Part shown: piece after piece, positions 19,027 through 24,650 of the stretch
Position numbering within the stretch: position 1 is the first letter of the stretch
Layout of the letters: the number at the start of each line of letters is the position of its first letter
Origin: Streptosporangiaceae bacterium
GTDB taxonomy: Bacteria; Actinomycetota; Actinomycetes; Streptosporangiales; Streptosporangiaceae
Reading direction: 5' to 3'
NCBI GenBank assembly: GCA_030041195.1
Contig: JASHOI010000415.1
Coordinates: 1-24,650 of the forward strand
DNA: 24,650 bases
Notes under the pieces: model-generated
The model's database searches: none
The model's input: only the letters and a program-made list of their open reading frames with translations
Told to the model about the DNA's origin: nothing
Position numbers and translations under genes: made by a program

Positions 19027-19578
19027 GGTCCCACCTCACTCGCTCGTATCGCTGACAGCGCTCCGTCCGTCGGTGCAATCCCGCAGCTAGAACGGCCTAC
19101 GGTGCTCTTGCATTGGCCGCAAGCCGAGGTAATGTGAGAAGTCACAACTGACTCCGTTCCGTAGTCGATTCGGGTGGAGTTTGGTTTGCCTGGGCTGGCG
19201 GTGGCACCCGCTGGCCCAGGGCCGTATCTGGCGCCGGTGTTGCCGTTCGGATTCGTGGCAACGGTCCTGCGGCCCGGGGGAGATCGCGACCGCTGAATGC
19301 GGGCCGAGCGGGACGAGGCACGCGGCGGTTCCACCATCTGGAACCCCCGACAGCCAATCATGCCTAGCCTCCTGGCCTCCCGCCCACGACGACGATTGGC
19401 CTCTCTTTGAGTACACGGCATGAACGACAAGATCGCAACACCCGGCGGGAATTGCACCGGGAATTCTCCTAATGGTCTTCTCAAGTCACCTCTGCCGCCT
19501 CTAGGCTCATACTGAGTCACAGTGGGCTGGGGATCACCAGGGGCTGGGGACCTCCAGATCCCAGAAGGAGCCGAGCGG
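19027..19578. other. Divergent intergenic region with a long hairpin, no gene called
   Basis: No open frame here has coding character beyond shadows. The most obvious structure is a hairpin at 19189-19220: CCTGGGCTGGCGG pairs with CCGCTGGCCCAGG across a 6-base loop, with two G-U pairs. No terminator is needed at this place, because the two flanking genes point away from each other, so the hairpin may belong to a leader or a small RNA. Nothing clearer was seen. Confidence 0.4.
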
Positions 19579-20451
19579 GTGGCTGGTTACGGCAGCCCGA
19601 ACGTCCGTCGCCGTCGGCTTGCCGCCGAACTGCGTCGGCTTCGCGAGCGTGCCGGTTTCATCGGCGAAGAGGTAGCGCGGCTCCTAGGCTGGTCCACTTC
19701 GAAGATCAGCAGGCTTGAGCGCGCCCAGACCGCAATCAAGCGCGCCGACCTGCGACGGCTGCTCGAGCTCTACCGGGTCGAGCCGAGGCGTCGCGAGGAA
19801 CTGCTGGCGCTGGCCGAGGAATCACAGCCCTCCGGGCGGCTCAAGGCGATCAGCGCACGCCTGCCCGGGGTACAGGCCGAGTTCCTGAACGTCGAGGCTG
19901 AGGCCGAATCCGTGTGGAACTGGGAACCCCAGATCGTTCCCGGGCTGCTGCAGACGGAGGACTACACACGGGCGGTGATGCTCGGCTGGCACTCCATGTT
20001 CACCGAGCCGCCGAGTGAGGTCGAACGCCGGGTCGAGGCCCAGCGCCTGCGCCAGCAGGTCCTGCAGCGCGATCCGCCGCTGCAACTGTCCGTCGTCATG
20101 GACGAGTCGGTCCTGTACCGAAAGCTGGGAGAAGCGTCCGTGATGCGGGCGCAGCTTCAGCACATCGTCGAAGCCTCCCGCCTGCCCAACATCCGAGTGC
20201 GGATTCTTCCGCTCAAGAGTGATCACCCGGTGGCCACCGGCGCATTTACCTATGTGAAGTTCCCTCAGCTTCATGACGTCCCGCTGGACGACATTGTCAC
20301 ATTTGAGCACCTGACGGATACGGCTCAAATCGAAGACCAGGGCGATACCTTCAAGTACAGCGTGGCGTTCCGGGCCCTAGAAGAGAATTCGCTCGGCCTG
20401 GATGAGTCTCGCGAGGAACTGATCAGAGTCGCGGCAGAAGAGTGGGATTAG
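19579..20451 (+). CDS. XRE-family transcriptional regulator with DUF5753 domain
   Basis: This 290-residue regulator has an N-terminal helix-turn-helix (about 10-65, including EEVARLLGWSTSKISRLERA) followed by a C-terminal DUF5753 domain (about 95-275) with PQIVPGLLQTEDYTRAVM, the usual start of that domain. Such proteins are abundant in actinomycetes and usually sit next to a small DUF397 gene with which they form regulatory pairs linked to development and antibiotic production. The GTG at 19579 is chosen because AAGGAG lies 8 bases upstream; the longer frame from 19522 has no box. Here the DUF397 partner is convergent, 16 bases away, instead of downstream on the same strand. Confidence 0.94.
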   Translation: MAGYGSPNVRRRRLAAELRRLRERAGFIGEEVARLLGWSTSKISRLERAQTAIKRADLRRLLELYRVEPRRREELLALAEESQPSGRLKAISARLPGVQAEFLNVEAEAESVWNWEPQIVPGLLQTEDYTRAVMLGWHSMFTEPPSEVERRVEAQRLRQQVLQRDPPLQLSVVMDESVLYRKLGEASVMRAQLQHIVEASRLPNIRVRILPLKSDHPVATGAFTYVKFPQLHDVPLDDIVTFEHLTDTAQIEDQGDTFKYSVAFRALEENSLGLDESREELIRVAAEEWD

Positions 20452-20467
20452 TCGGGCACCAACGCTG

Positions 20468-20743
20468 TTAGACGGAGTCGAACTCGCCGTTTTTTGCACC
20501 CGCGAGAAACGCAGCCCATTCAGGCCGTGTAAAAATGAGGGCCGGGCCGGATGCCCTATCTTTGGTGTCCCTGACAGCGACATGGCCATCCCGAAGATGC
20601 GACACTTCGACACAATTGCCATTGTAGCCAGATGCAGAACTCTTATACCACGAAGCTTTAGCAATCTGGGCAGAACTCACGCCGTGGGATCTGTAGTACG
20701 AGCCATATCGTGCGTTAAACGAAACTAGCCTGCCTAGCCGCAT
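20468..20743 (-). CDS. DUF397 domain protein
   Basis: This protein has up to 91 residues, with the DUF397 core in its C-terminal 60: WYKSSASGYNGNCVEV, then VAVRDTKDRASGPALIFT and WAAFLAG. In well-studied actinomycetes DUF397 proteins partner XRE/DUF5753 regulators and act as small antagonists or co-factors. The ATG at 20743 follows GAGGA at about 5 bases and is used here; a GTG at 20680 would give the 70-residue length more usual for the family, and the first 21 residues have no domain character. It is convergent with the adjacent regulator, 16 bases from its stop. Confidence 0.88.
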   Translation of the reverse strand: MRLGRLVSFNARYGSYYRSHGVSSAQIAKASWYKSSASGYNGNCVEVSHLRDGHVAVRDTKDRASGPALIFTRPEWAAFLAGAKNGEFDSV

Positions 20744-21114
20744 TTGTCCTCAGATCCCGCTCGGCGGTTTGTCCTTCCGATAACAGGTTGCGTCCCATGG
20801 CCGCCGGGCGCTGCTTAGTTGGGTCAGAGACTCTGAGACCTCGGCTGGCGATGAAGCGGTGAGCGCCGAGGCCAGATAAAACAAGGCGATGCAAGAGTGC
20901 GCCGTGTCGCACAAACCGACGAACGAGCCAGGTGCACGCGAGCACACTATACCTGGAGGCCGCCTGCGGTGCGATTTTCGATCAGTTGGAGCCCGTGTCG
21001 CCCCAATCCGTTACGTTACGCCGCTGCGACTCCGCGGAAGCGATGAAACCGCAGGTCAGGGGCGGCCACCGCAACGGTTCGGATGACGCTAGATGGCTGG
21101 AGGGGAACGGCCCG
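20744..21114. other. Intergenic region between DUF397 and phosphatase genes, no gene called
   Basis: About 370 bases hold only short shadow frames. Small structures are the palindrome CAGAG-A-CTCTG at 20825-20835 and an inverted pair CCTCGGC (20839-20845) and GCCGAGG (20865-20871). Either could terminate the phosphatase transcript or bind a regulator of DUF397. No promoter is convincing. Confidence 0.4.
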
Positions 21115-21672
21115 TCAGCGGCGCTTGCCGTGCCCGGCGCCGAAGTCGTCGGGCACCACGAACTCGACCAGCCGCGCCTCACCAGGGCTCAGGTCCGCCC
21201 AGCCGACCGGGAACGAAAGCACAGCGATCGCGGCTGTCGGATACTTCGCGCGGACACGGCTCAGTGCCTCTGCGTCGGCATCGTCGGTTTGCTCGCCAGC
21301 CAGTTCCAGGGTCAGCCCCCGCATGGCTGGGTCGTGCCCGACGATGAGCAAGGAACGGACCTCAGCTTGTGTCTGGCGCGCGAGGTCGAGCAGACCCGCG
21401 CTAGACGCGCCGTAGACGCGGTCTTCAAAAACTGTCTGTGGATCAGCCCCCAGCTTCTCCTCCGCAAGCTGCCAGGTCTGGCGAGCACGCGTGGCCGTGG
21501 AACAGACCACTAGATCGGGCACGTGGCCAGACTTGCGGAGCCAGTTGCCTGCTGCCGGAGCGTCGCGGCGGCCGCGAGGCGCCAGCGGCCGGTCATGATC
21601 AGGGACGTCGTCGGGCCAGGCAGACTTCGCGTGCCGGAGCAGGATCAGCTGCCTAGTGGAACTGCTCGCCAT
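21115..21672 (-). CDS. SixA-type histidine phosphatase
   Basis: This 185-residue protein is of the histidine phosphatase superfamily, SixA-like branch. The RHG-type motif is LLRHAKSAW with catalytic His14, followed by the family DHDRPLAPRGRRDA. CSTATRARQTW (about 57-67) supplies the second Arg and IVGHDPAM the second catalytic His. SixA in E. coli dephosphorylates phospho-His on an Hpt domain or on a PTS carrier; here the partner is unknown. Start ATG at 21672. It lies 146 bases downstream of the immunity-like array on the same strand and has the high GC of the main chromosome, so it is probably outside the island. Confidence 0.9.
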   Translation of the reverse strand: MASSSTRQLILLRHAKSAWPDDVPDHDRPLAPRGRRDAPAAGNWLRKSGHVPDLVVCSTATRARQTWQLAEEKLGADPQTVFEDRVYGASSAGLLDLARQTQAEVRSLLIVGHDPAMRGLTLELAGEQTDDADAEALSRVRAKYPTAAIAVLSFPVGWADLSPGEARLVEFVVPDDFGAGHGKRR

Positions 21673-21818
21673 GGCCCTAGCCTTTCAGACCACGTCTCGG
21701 CCGTTCCAGCGGACCTCCGGTGGTGGGGAAAGCCGCCGCAGACGCCACTTCGGCTTAGCCTCAGCTGCTGACTGGGAAGCTCCGGCGCTTCTCGCGGATG
21801 GTCGAACCCGGTCTCCAC

Positions 21819-22376
21819 TCAATCCTTGCGAGGTCGCGTCCAGATATCCGAGCTTTCAGATAGGTGCATCGACCAAACCGATCCTTGTGGCACATTATTG
21901 AGGTCTTCTCTCGAGACTACAGCGATCAAAACCCCCGTAGCTGGAATACGGTACCTTGCAGTGTCGGAGCCATCTTCACCTTCTGTAGACTCAGGCTCAT
22001 ACCCACGCGCACGAAGTATTCTGCGAACATCCTCGAATTGAATGCTTCTTGGAAATTCCCCATATCTATCCACTAATATCTGTGGCACGTGGTCGTCGCA
22101 TCGCGACAGACGATGGGCCTGAAGGCTGATCAAAAAACACTTCCATCGCCTGTCTGAACGAAAAAACCCGAGCTCGACGAGGCCATAGTCTCGACGCAGC
22201 CGCTTGTTGCTTTTACTCTTCTCGTCAATAAAGTCTGTTCCAAGATTCTCTGCCCACTCCTCAGGCGCGGAGTTCAGGCCAACACCTTCGATCTGGCCGG
22301 GAATGGCGAAATCGGCAAGAAAATTCAGAACCGAGTCCGGAAACCCGTATGAATTACCGATGTATTTCGATTCCAT
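21819..22376 (-). CDS. Putative immunity protein, family not recognised (185 aa)
   Basis: This soluble protein has no signal peptide or membrane helix. I see RLRRDYGLVELGFF, an aromatic-charged core (RRWKCFLISLQAHRLSR) and FEDVRRILRARGY, with alternating strand-like segments as in small alpha/beta immunity proteins. It starts inside the end of the preceding gene (23-base overlap), so it is probably translated by coupling, and it is last in the array. The GC content is low. Function is assigned only from position downstream of an RHS toxin and from the type of neighbours. Confidence 0.6.
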   Translation of the reverse strand: MESKYIGNSYGFPDSVLNFLADFAIPGQIEGVGLNSAPEEWAENLGTDFIDEKSKSNKRLRRDYGLVELGFFRSDRRWKCFLISLQAHRLSRCDDHVPQILVDRYGEFPRSIQFEDVRRILRARGYEPESTEGEDGSDTARYRIPATGVLIAVVSREDLNNVPQGSVWSMHLSESSDIWTRPRKD

Positions 22377-22755
22377 GGAGGCGCTTCATATCATCGCGGT
22401 ACTCGTTACATGCGGTGGCCAGAACCCCGCGGCGCCACCACGGCCCCTCAGCACTGCCGATCTCAACGCCCGGCGTAAACATGCTCTTGAGGCGAACGTC
22501 TGTCTTTTCTACACGTTGACACATAATGTCAATTTCAGCGAACTGGCTGAACTGGTCATCGGTAAAAGCCTTCTCGAGGAGATCGCGTGCACCGAGGTCA
22601 TTTGTAAATTCATAAAGTCCCCACTGATAGCCCTCCGCCACTTGCTCGACGAGCGATTCCCACTGCTCGACGGTTGTCCAGGGTGACTGGTCTGCAGGCC
22701 AGCCGTTGCGGCCAAGGAATTCGATGAACGCCTGGAGAAAGTCGTTCGTTGTCAT
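22354..22755 (-). CDS. Putative immunity protein, family not recognised (133 aa)
   Basis: This protein is acidic and Trp/aromatic-rich (FLGRNGWPADQSPW, EGYQWGLYEFTNDLGARDLLE) with no export signal. The start ATG at 22755 has GAGGT about 7 bases upstream and lies 16 bases after the TriTu-like gene. It overlaps the next gene by 23 bases. Small acidic cytosolic proteins in series behind an RHS toxin are usually immunity proteins to related toxin tips; no family was recognised for this one. Confidence 0.6.
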   Translation of the reverse strand: MTTNDFLQAFIEFLGRNGWPADQSPWTTVEQWESLVEQVAEGYQWGLYEFTNDLGARDLLEKAFTDDQFSQFAEIDIMCQRVEKTDVRLKSMFTPGVEIGSAEGPWWRRGVLATACNEYRDDMKRLHGIEIHR

Positions 22756-22771
22756 GGTCTGACCTCAACAG

Positions 22772-23086
22772 CTATACGACCTGGCTTACCCAGGCAATAA
22801 GTGTCTCGGTCGCATCCTGCAAGCCGATCTTGGATGTAATCTCCCTATGTTCCTCGGCAACCGTTCCAGAGTCTGCATCCCCCATGCTCAACTCAGCTTC
22901 CCCTGTAGACCATACGGTGAGCTGTCCTATGCGACGTGCCCAGGCGACAGTAACCGCTGCAGATGGCTCCCCCCTGTCAGGCGGCGACTCAGCGAACTCG
23001 ATCTGGTAGCCACTATCTGCCAGCGTGGCCTTGTGTCCAGCAAACCACGCTCGCAATTCGCTCAGCACCTGCGTTTCGTTAGTCAT
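22772..23086 (-). CDS. TriTu-like immunity protein
   Basis: This 104-residue protein resembles the TriTu immunity family: a helical start (LSELRAWFAGHKATLADSG), then YQIEFAESPPDRGEPSAAVTV, the short strand GQLTVWSTGEAELSM and the ending EEHREITSKIG. The family is annotated from actinomycete polymorphic toxin loci; I recognise it from the sequence pattern and have no search result. The start ATG has an in-frame TGA immediately before it and a weak ribosome binding site. It follows a 162-base gap, so it may have its own promoter. Confidence 0.62.
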   Translation of the reverse strand: MTNETQVLSELRAWFAGHKATLADSGYQIEFAESPPDRGEPSAAVTVAWARRIGQLTVWSTGEAELSMGDADSGTVAEEHREITSKIGLQDATETLIAWVSQVV

Positions 23087-23248
23087 TCATCGAAGCCATT
23101 CTCACGAGCCAGGCGAAGGTTTCCTTGATATTAGAGCGGACAGCATATTAGTGCCCGTTATCCCGAATCCAGCGCCTGACTGCCAGCACTTAGTATTGCT
23201 TCCCTCATTGTTCGCTCAGCATGGCCACTAGGTAGGGGTGAAGACGCG

Positions 23249-23512
23249 TCAGCGTAATCTATCGGATTCTTCTTCCTTACGAGGGACGAGTCTGAACTCC
23301 GGCGCACACCAACCCACGAGCAGATCCATAACATCCAGAACAGATTCCTCGGCCTCCTCTGAGACCAAGGCTCTAATCTGAGAGAGATCCTCAAGCAGCT
23401 GGTCGGGAGGCACGCCTTCGTCAACGAATTGTTTCACTAGGTTTCTAAGCCGATCGAACGCCTGTGGCGATTCGACTGCTTTCATCATTGCTTCACGATG
23501 CTCGGCGGTCAT
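23249..23512 (-). CDS. Small acidic helical protein paired with the displaced toxin tip, likely immunity (87 aa)
   Basis: This protein is mostly helical and acidic, with LRNLVKQFVDEGVPPDQLLE and EEAEESVLDVMDLLVGWC as its core. The ATG at 23512 overlaps the TGA of the preceding gene (ATGA), the same coupling as in the pair upstream, which supports a toxin-immunity relationship. No signal or membrane segment. The family is not one I can name with certainty; short proteins with a VxDxLxxL-type helix behind toxin tips are common in actinomycetes. Confidence 0.6.
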   Translation of the reverse strand: MTAEHREAMMKAVESPQAFDRLRNLVKQFVDEGVPPDQLLEDLSQIRALVSEEAEESVLDVMDLLVGWCAPEFRLVPRKEEESDRLR

Positions 23513-23844
23513 GGCAAGACCTCACTCCAGGAGCTTTGAGTCCGATGCAGATACTCCTGATATTCGCTGAATGCCATTTCCCAGGCGGGTTCCAAGAAGC
23601 CGGGCCCGCCTGACTCTGGTATATATTGCAGACCTGGCCCGATATCATTTGAACTGATGCGGTACATGTTGAGATCCTTGCCAGAACCACTGAAGGAAGG
23701 AGGCCTCCGGAACTCTGGCATTCCAGTTGGTGAGTCATTAACAGACGCTCCACCTGTCCCGGGCTGAACCATCCCATTCTCGTCCACAGAATATCGATCT
23801 TTGGGCAGAGCGCCACGCCACTGTGCCGGGGACCCTGAGGGCAT
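23509..23844 (-). CDS. Apparent displaced (orphan) toxin tip
   Basis: This 111-residue frame has no N-terminal delivery domain. It has Pro/Gly-rich, tip-like text (GALPKDRYSVDENG, FRRPPSFSGSGKDLN) and an aromatic C-terminal part (GPGFLEPAWEMAFSEYQEYL) that looks like a folded domain end. It stays open upstream for eight codons to a TAG, directly after the TGA of the first immunity gene and in the same frame. No good ribosome binding site precedes the ATG at 23844, so it may be silent and serve as a cassette for recombination into the RHS gene. Its end overlaps the start of the next gene by ATGA. Toxin activity is inferred from position only; it could instead be an immunity or accessory protein. 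Confidence 0.5.
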   Translation of the reverse strand: MPSGSPAQWRGALPKDRYSVDENGMVQPGTGGASVNDSPTGMPEFRRPPSFSGSGKDLNMYRISSNDIGPGLQYIPESGGPGFLEPAWEMAFSEYQEYLHRTQSSWSEVLP

Positions 23845-23871
23845 CTGACACGCGCCGTCGTGGACGCGCTA

Positions 23872-24279
23872 TCACAACGGATGACCTTCTGGCGACAGAA
23901 GTATGTAATCGTTGAACTCGAGATCCAGACGTCGCTTGCCTTCCCATCTAACTGAAAGGCCACAACCGGCGGCCGACTCGAATGCCTCTACCCGAGACAC
24001 TTCGGCGAATCCCCAGTCGATCATCCCAGGATCTGCCTTCATGCCAGCCGTAAGACCTGCTACCAAGCGAAGAGACTCGACTCCGATAAGCTGAAATATA
24101 TACAGGAGCGGATTCTCCAGAGTGTCCTCTCGGACACGTCCGTCCTTATCCCATATATAATTAATGGCGAGGTCCAAACCAAAACCAAATCGTGTCGAAT
24201 GAAAATCCCAGAGAATACATTCACCAAAGAAATTCCAGCGCTTAAGTTTTTCATTCAACATCTGAGCTGTGCTGGTCAT
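23872..24279 (-). CDS. Immunity protein cognate to the RHS toxin tip (135 aa)
   Basis: The ATG at 24279 overlaps the TGA of the RHS gene, so the two are translated together, as is standard for toxin and cognate immunity protein. This start is preferred over an upstream ATG at 24378, whose extra residues are only the shadow of the toxin tip. The protein is cytosolic and rich in beta-type aromatic segments (LKRWNFFGECILWDFHST, GFGLDLAINYIW) with a long middle helix (LLYIFQLIGVESLRLVAG) and a strand-rich end (LDLEFNDYILLSPEG). I cannot name the family. It should bind and block the nearby toxin domain. Confidence 0.75.
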   Translation of the reverse strand: MTSTAQMLNEKLKRWNFFGECILWDFHSTRFGFGLDLAINYIWDKDGRVREDTLENPLLYIFQLIGVESLRLVAGLTAGMKADPGMIDWGFAEVSRVEAFESAAGCGLSVRWEGKRRLDLEFNDYILLSPEGHPL

Positions 24280-24650
24280 TTCGAATATACCGGGATTCCA
24301 TGCGTTTGCGTTGGTGGAGCCACGTTTCCAGATCCGTCCAGATAATTTCCGTATTGATTCCTGATTCGTATATCCCATCCCCCATTTCTATACATTATTC
24401 GTACCTGCTCGCCCAGCGAGTTTTTAAATAGATATCCAGATTTATTATCGGCGAGTTGTTGGGTGAACCCATCGTCAAGCAATTCCGATCGGATGCTGAT
24501 GATAGACCGCCCGCTGATACTTCCATCTGAGAATAGCGATTTCAGGCCCGCCGAAGCATTCTTTAGACCAGCGGGGTAGGGCGCAAGGCCGAGGGGGTCG
24601 GCTAGGACGGTGGGGTTGGGGACGTAGGCGTGCGGGTTGGGGGCGGGGGT
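24276..24650 (-). CDS. RHS-repeat polymorphic toxin, C-terminal tip (5' end outside window)
   Basis: Only the last 124 residues are in the window; the gene continues beyond base 24650. The visible part begins with the actinobacterial end-of-core text PNPHAYVPNPTVLADPLGL, the point at which RHS toxins are cleaved to release the tip, followed by APYPAG. The tip is about 100 residues, with GYLFKNSLGEQVRIMYRNG, GWDIRIRNQYGNYLDG and a final THGIPVY. The compact basic-aromatic layout with a late conserved-looking His fits small nuclease toxins (RNase tips of the BECR type are one candidate), but no family was recognised. GC drops sharply right after DPLGL, as expected for an exchangeable tip. The immunity gene overlaps by ATGA. 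Confidence 0.85.
   Translation of the reverse strand, partial: TPAPNPHAYVPNPTVLADPLGLAPYPAGLKNASAGLKSLFSDGSISGRSIISIRSELLDDGFTQQLADNKSGYLFKNSLGEQVRIMYRNGGWDIRIRNQYGNYLDGSGNVAPPTQTHGIPVYSK

Larger units (their letters stand above)
21819..24540. other. Lower-GC polymorphic toxin/immunity island
   Basis: Base composition drops visibly at about 21820 and rises again at about 24540, where the RHS core begins. All genes inside run on the minus strand, several overlap, and AT-ending codons are common, in contrast with the GC-ending codons of the rest of the window. This is the usual picture of recombining toxin tips and immunity genes acquired by transfer. The exact composition was judged by eye, not computed. 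Confidence 0.75.

Noticed and set aside
22204..22686. A 160-codon plus-strand frame in the immunity array
   Set aside because: It is antisense to two overlapping minus-strand genes that fit the operon and has no ribosome binding site or family pattern.
23493..23963. A 156-codon minus-strand frame across the end of the first immunity gene and the displaced tip
   Set aside because: It overlaps two better frames, which are linked to neighbours by ATGA overlaps, and its text has no coherent domain.

Overview
The window is high-GC DNA from an actinomycete (phylum Actinomycetota). The evidence is GC-rich third codon positions, frequent GTG starts, ATGA-coupled gene pairs, an XRE/DUF5753 regulator with a DUF397 partner, two apolipoprotein N-acyltransferases and an actinobacterial RHS-type polymorphic toxin. 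A filamentous spore-forming lineage (Streptomycetales, Streptosporangiales or Catenulisporales type) fits, but the order cannot be fixed from this sequence. No rRNA, tRNA, CRISPR array or insertion sequence was recognised.

Bases 1 to about 20450 look chromosomal. In order they hold: a secreted SGNH/GDSL-like hydrolase; an S53 (sedolisin/kumamolisin-like) propeptidase; convergent to it, seryl-tRNA synthetase and an EamA transporter; a Pro/Ser-rich single-pass membrane protein; divergent from that, two tandem lnt genes followed by a lipoprotein L,D-transpeptidase; a convergent operon of a sensorless histidine kinase and two NarL/LuxR response regulators; a long AT-richer intergenic region; a DedA-family membrane protein; a serine beta-lactamase-like hydrolase; a large MGH1/GH63-like glycosidase; a small membrane-anchored coiled-coil protein; and an XRE/DUF5753 regulator. 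The lnt-lnt-Ldt block is a coherent cell-envelope cluster: the N-acyltransferases could complete the lipid anchor of the adjacent lipoprotein.

Bases about 20460 to 24650 are accessory. A DUF397 protein (convergent with its usual XRE partner) and a SixA-type histidine phosphatase lead into a visibly lower-GC block, about 21820 to 24540, in which every gene is on the minus strand. The right edge of the window is the 3' end of an RHS-repeat toxin gene: the conserved actinobacterial end-of-core segment with DPLGL is followed by a short, AT-richer toxin tip. Read downstream of it (towards lower coordinates) are an ATGA-overlapping immunity gene, an apparent displaced toxin tip with its own ATGA-overlapping partner, and three more immunity-like genes, one resembling the TriTu immunity family. 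This is the layout of a contact-dependent or secreted polymorphic toxin locus with a current pair plus a downstream cassette of older or spare tips and immunities. It is the most promising part of the window: neither the active tip nor most of the partners could be matched to a named family by eye.
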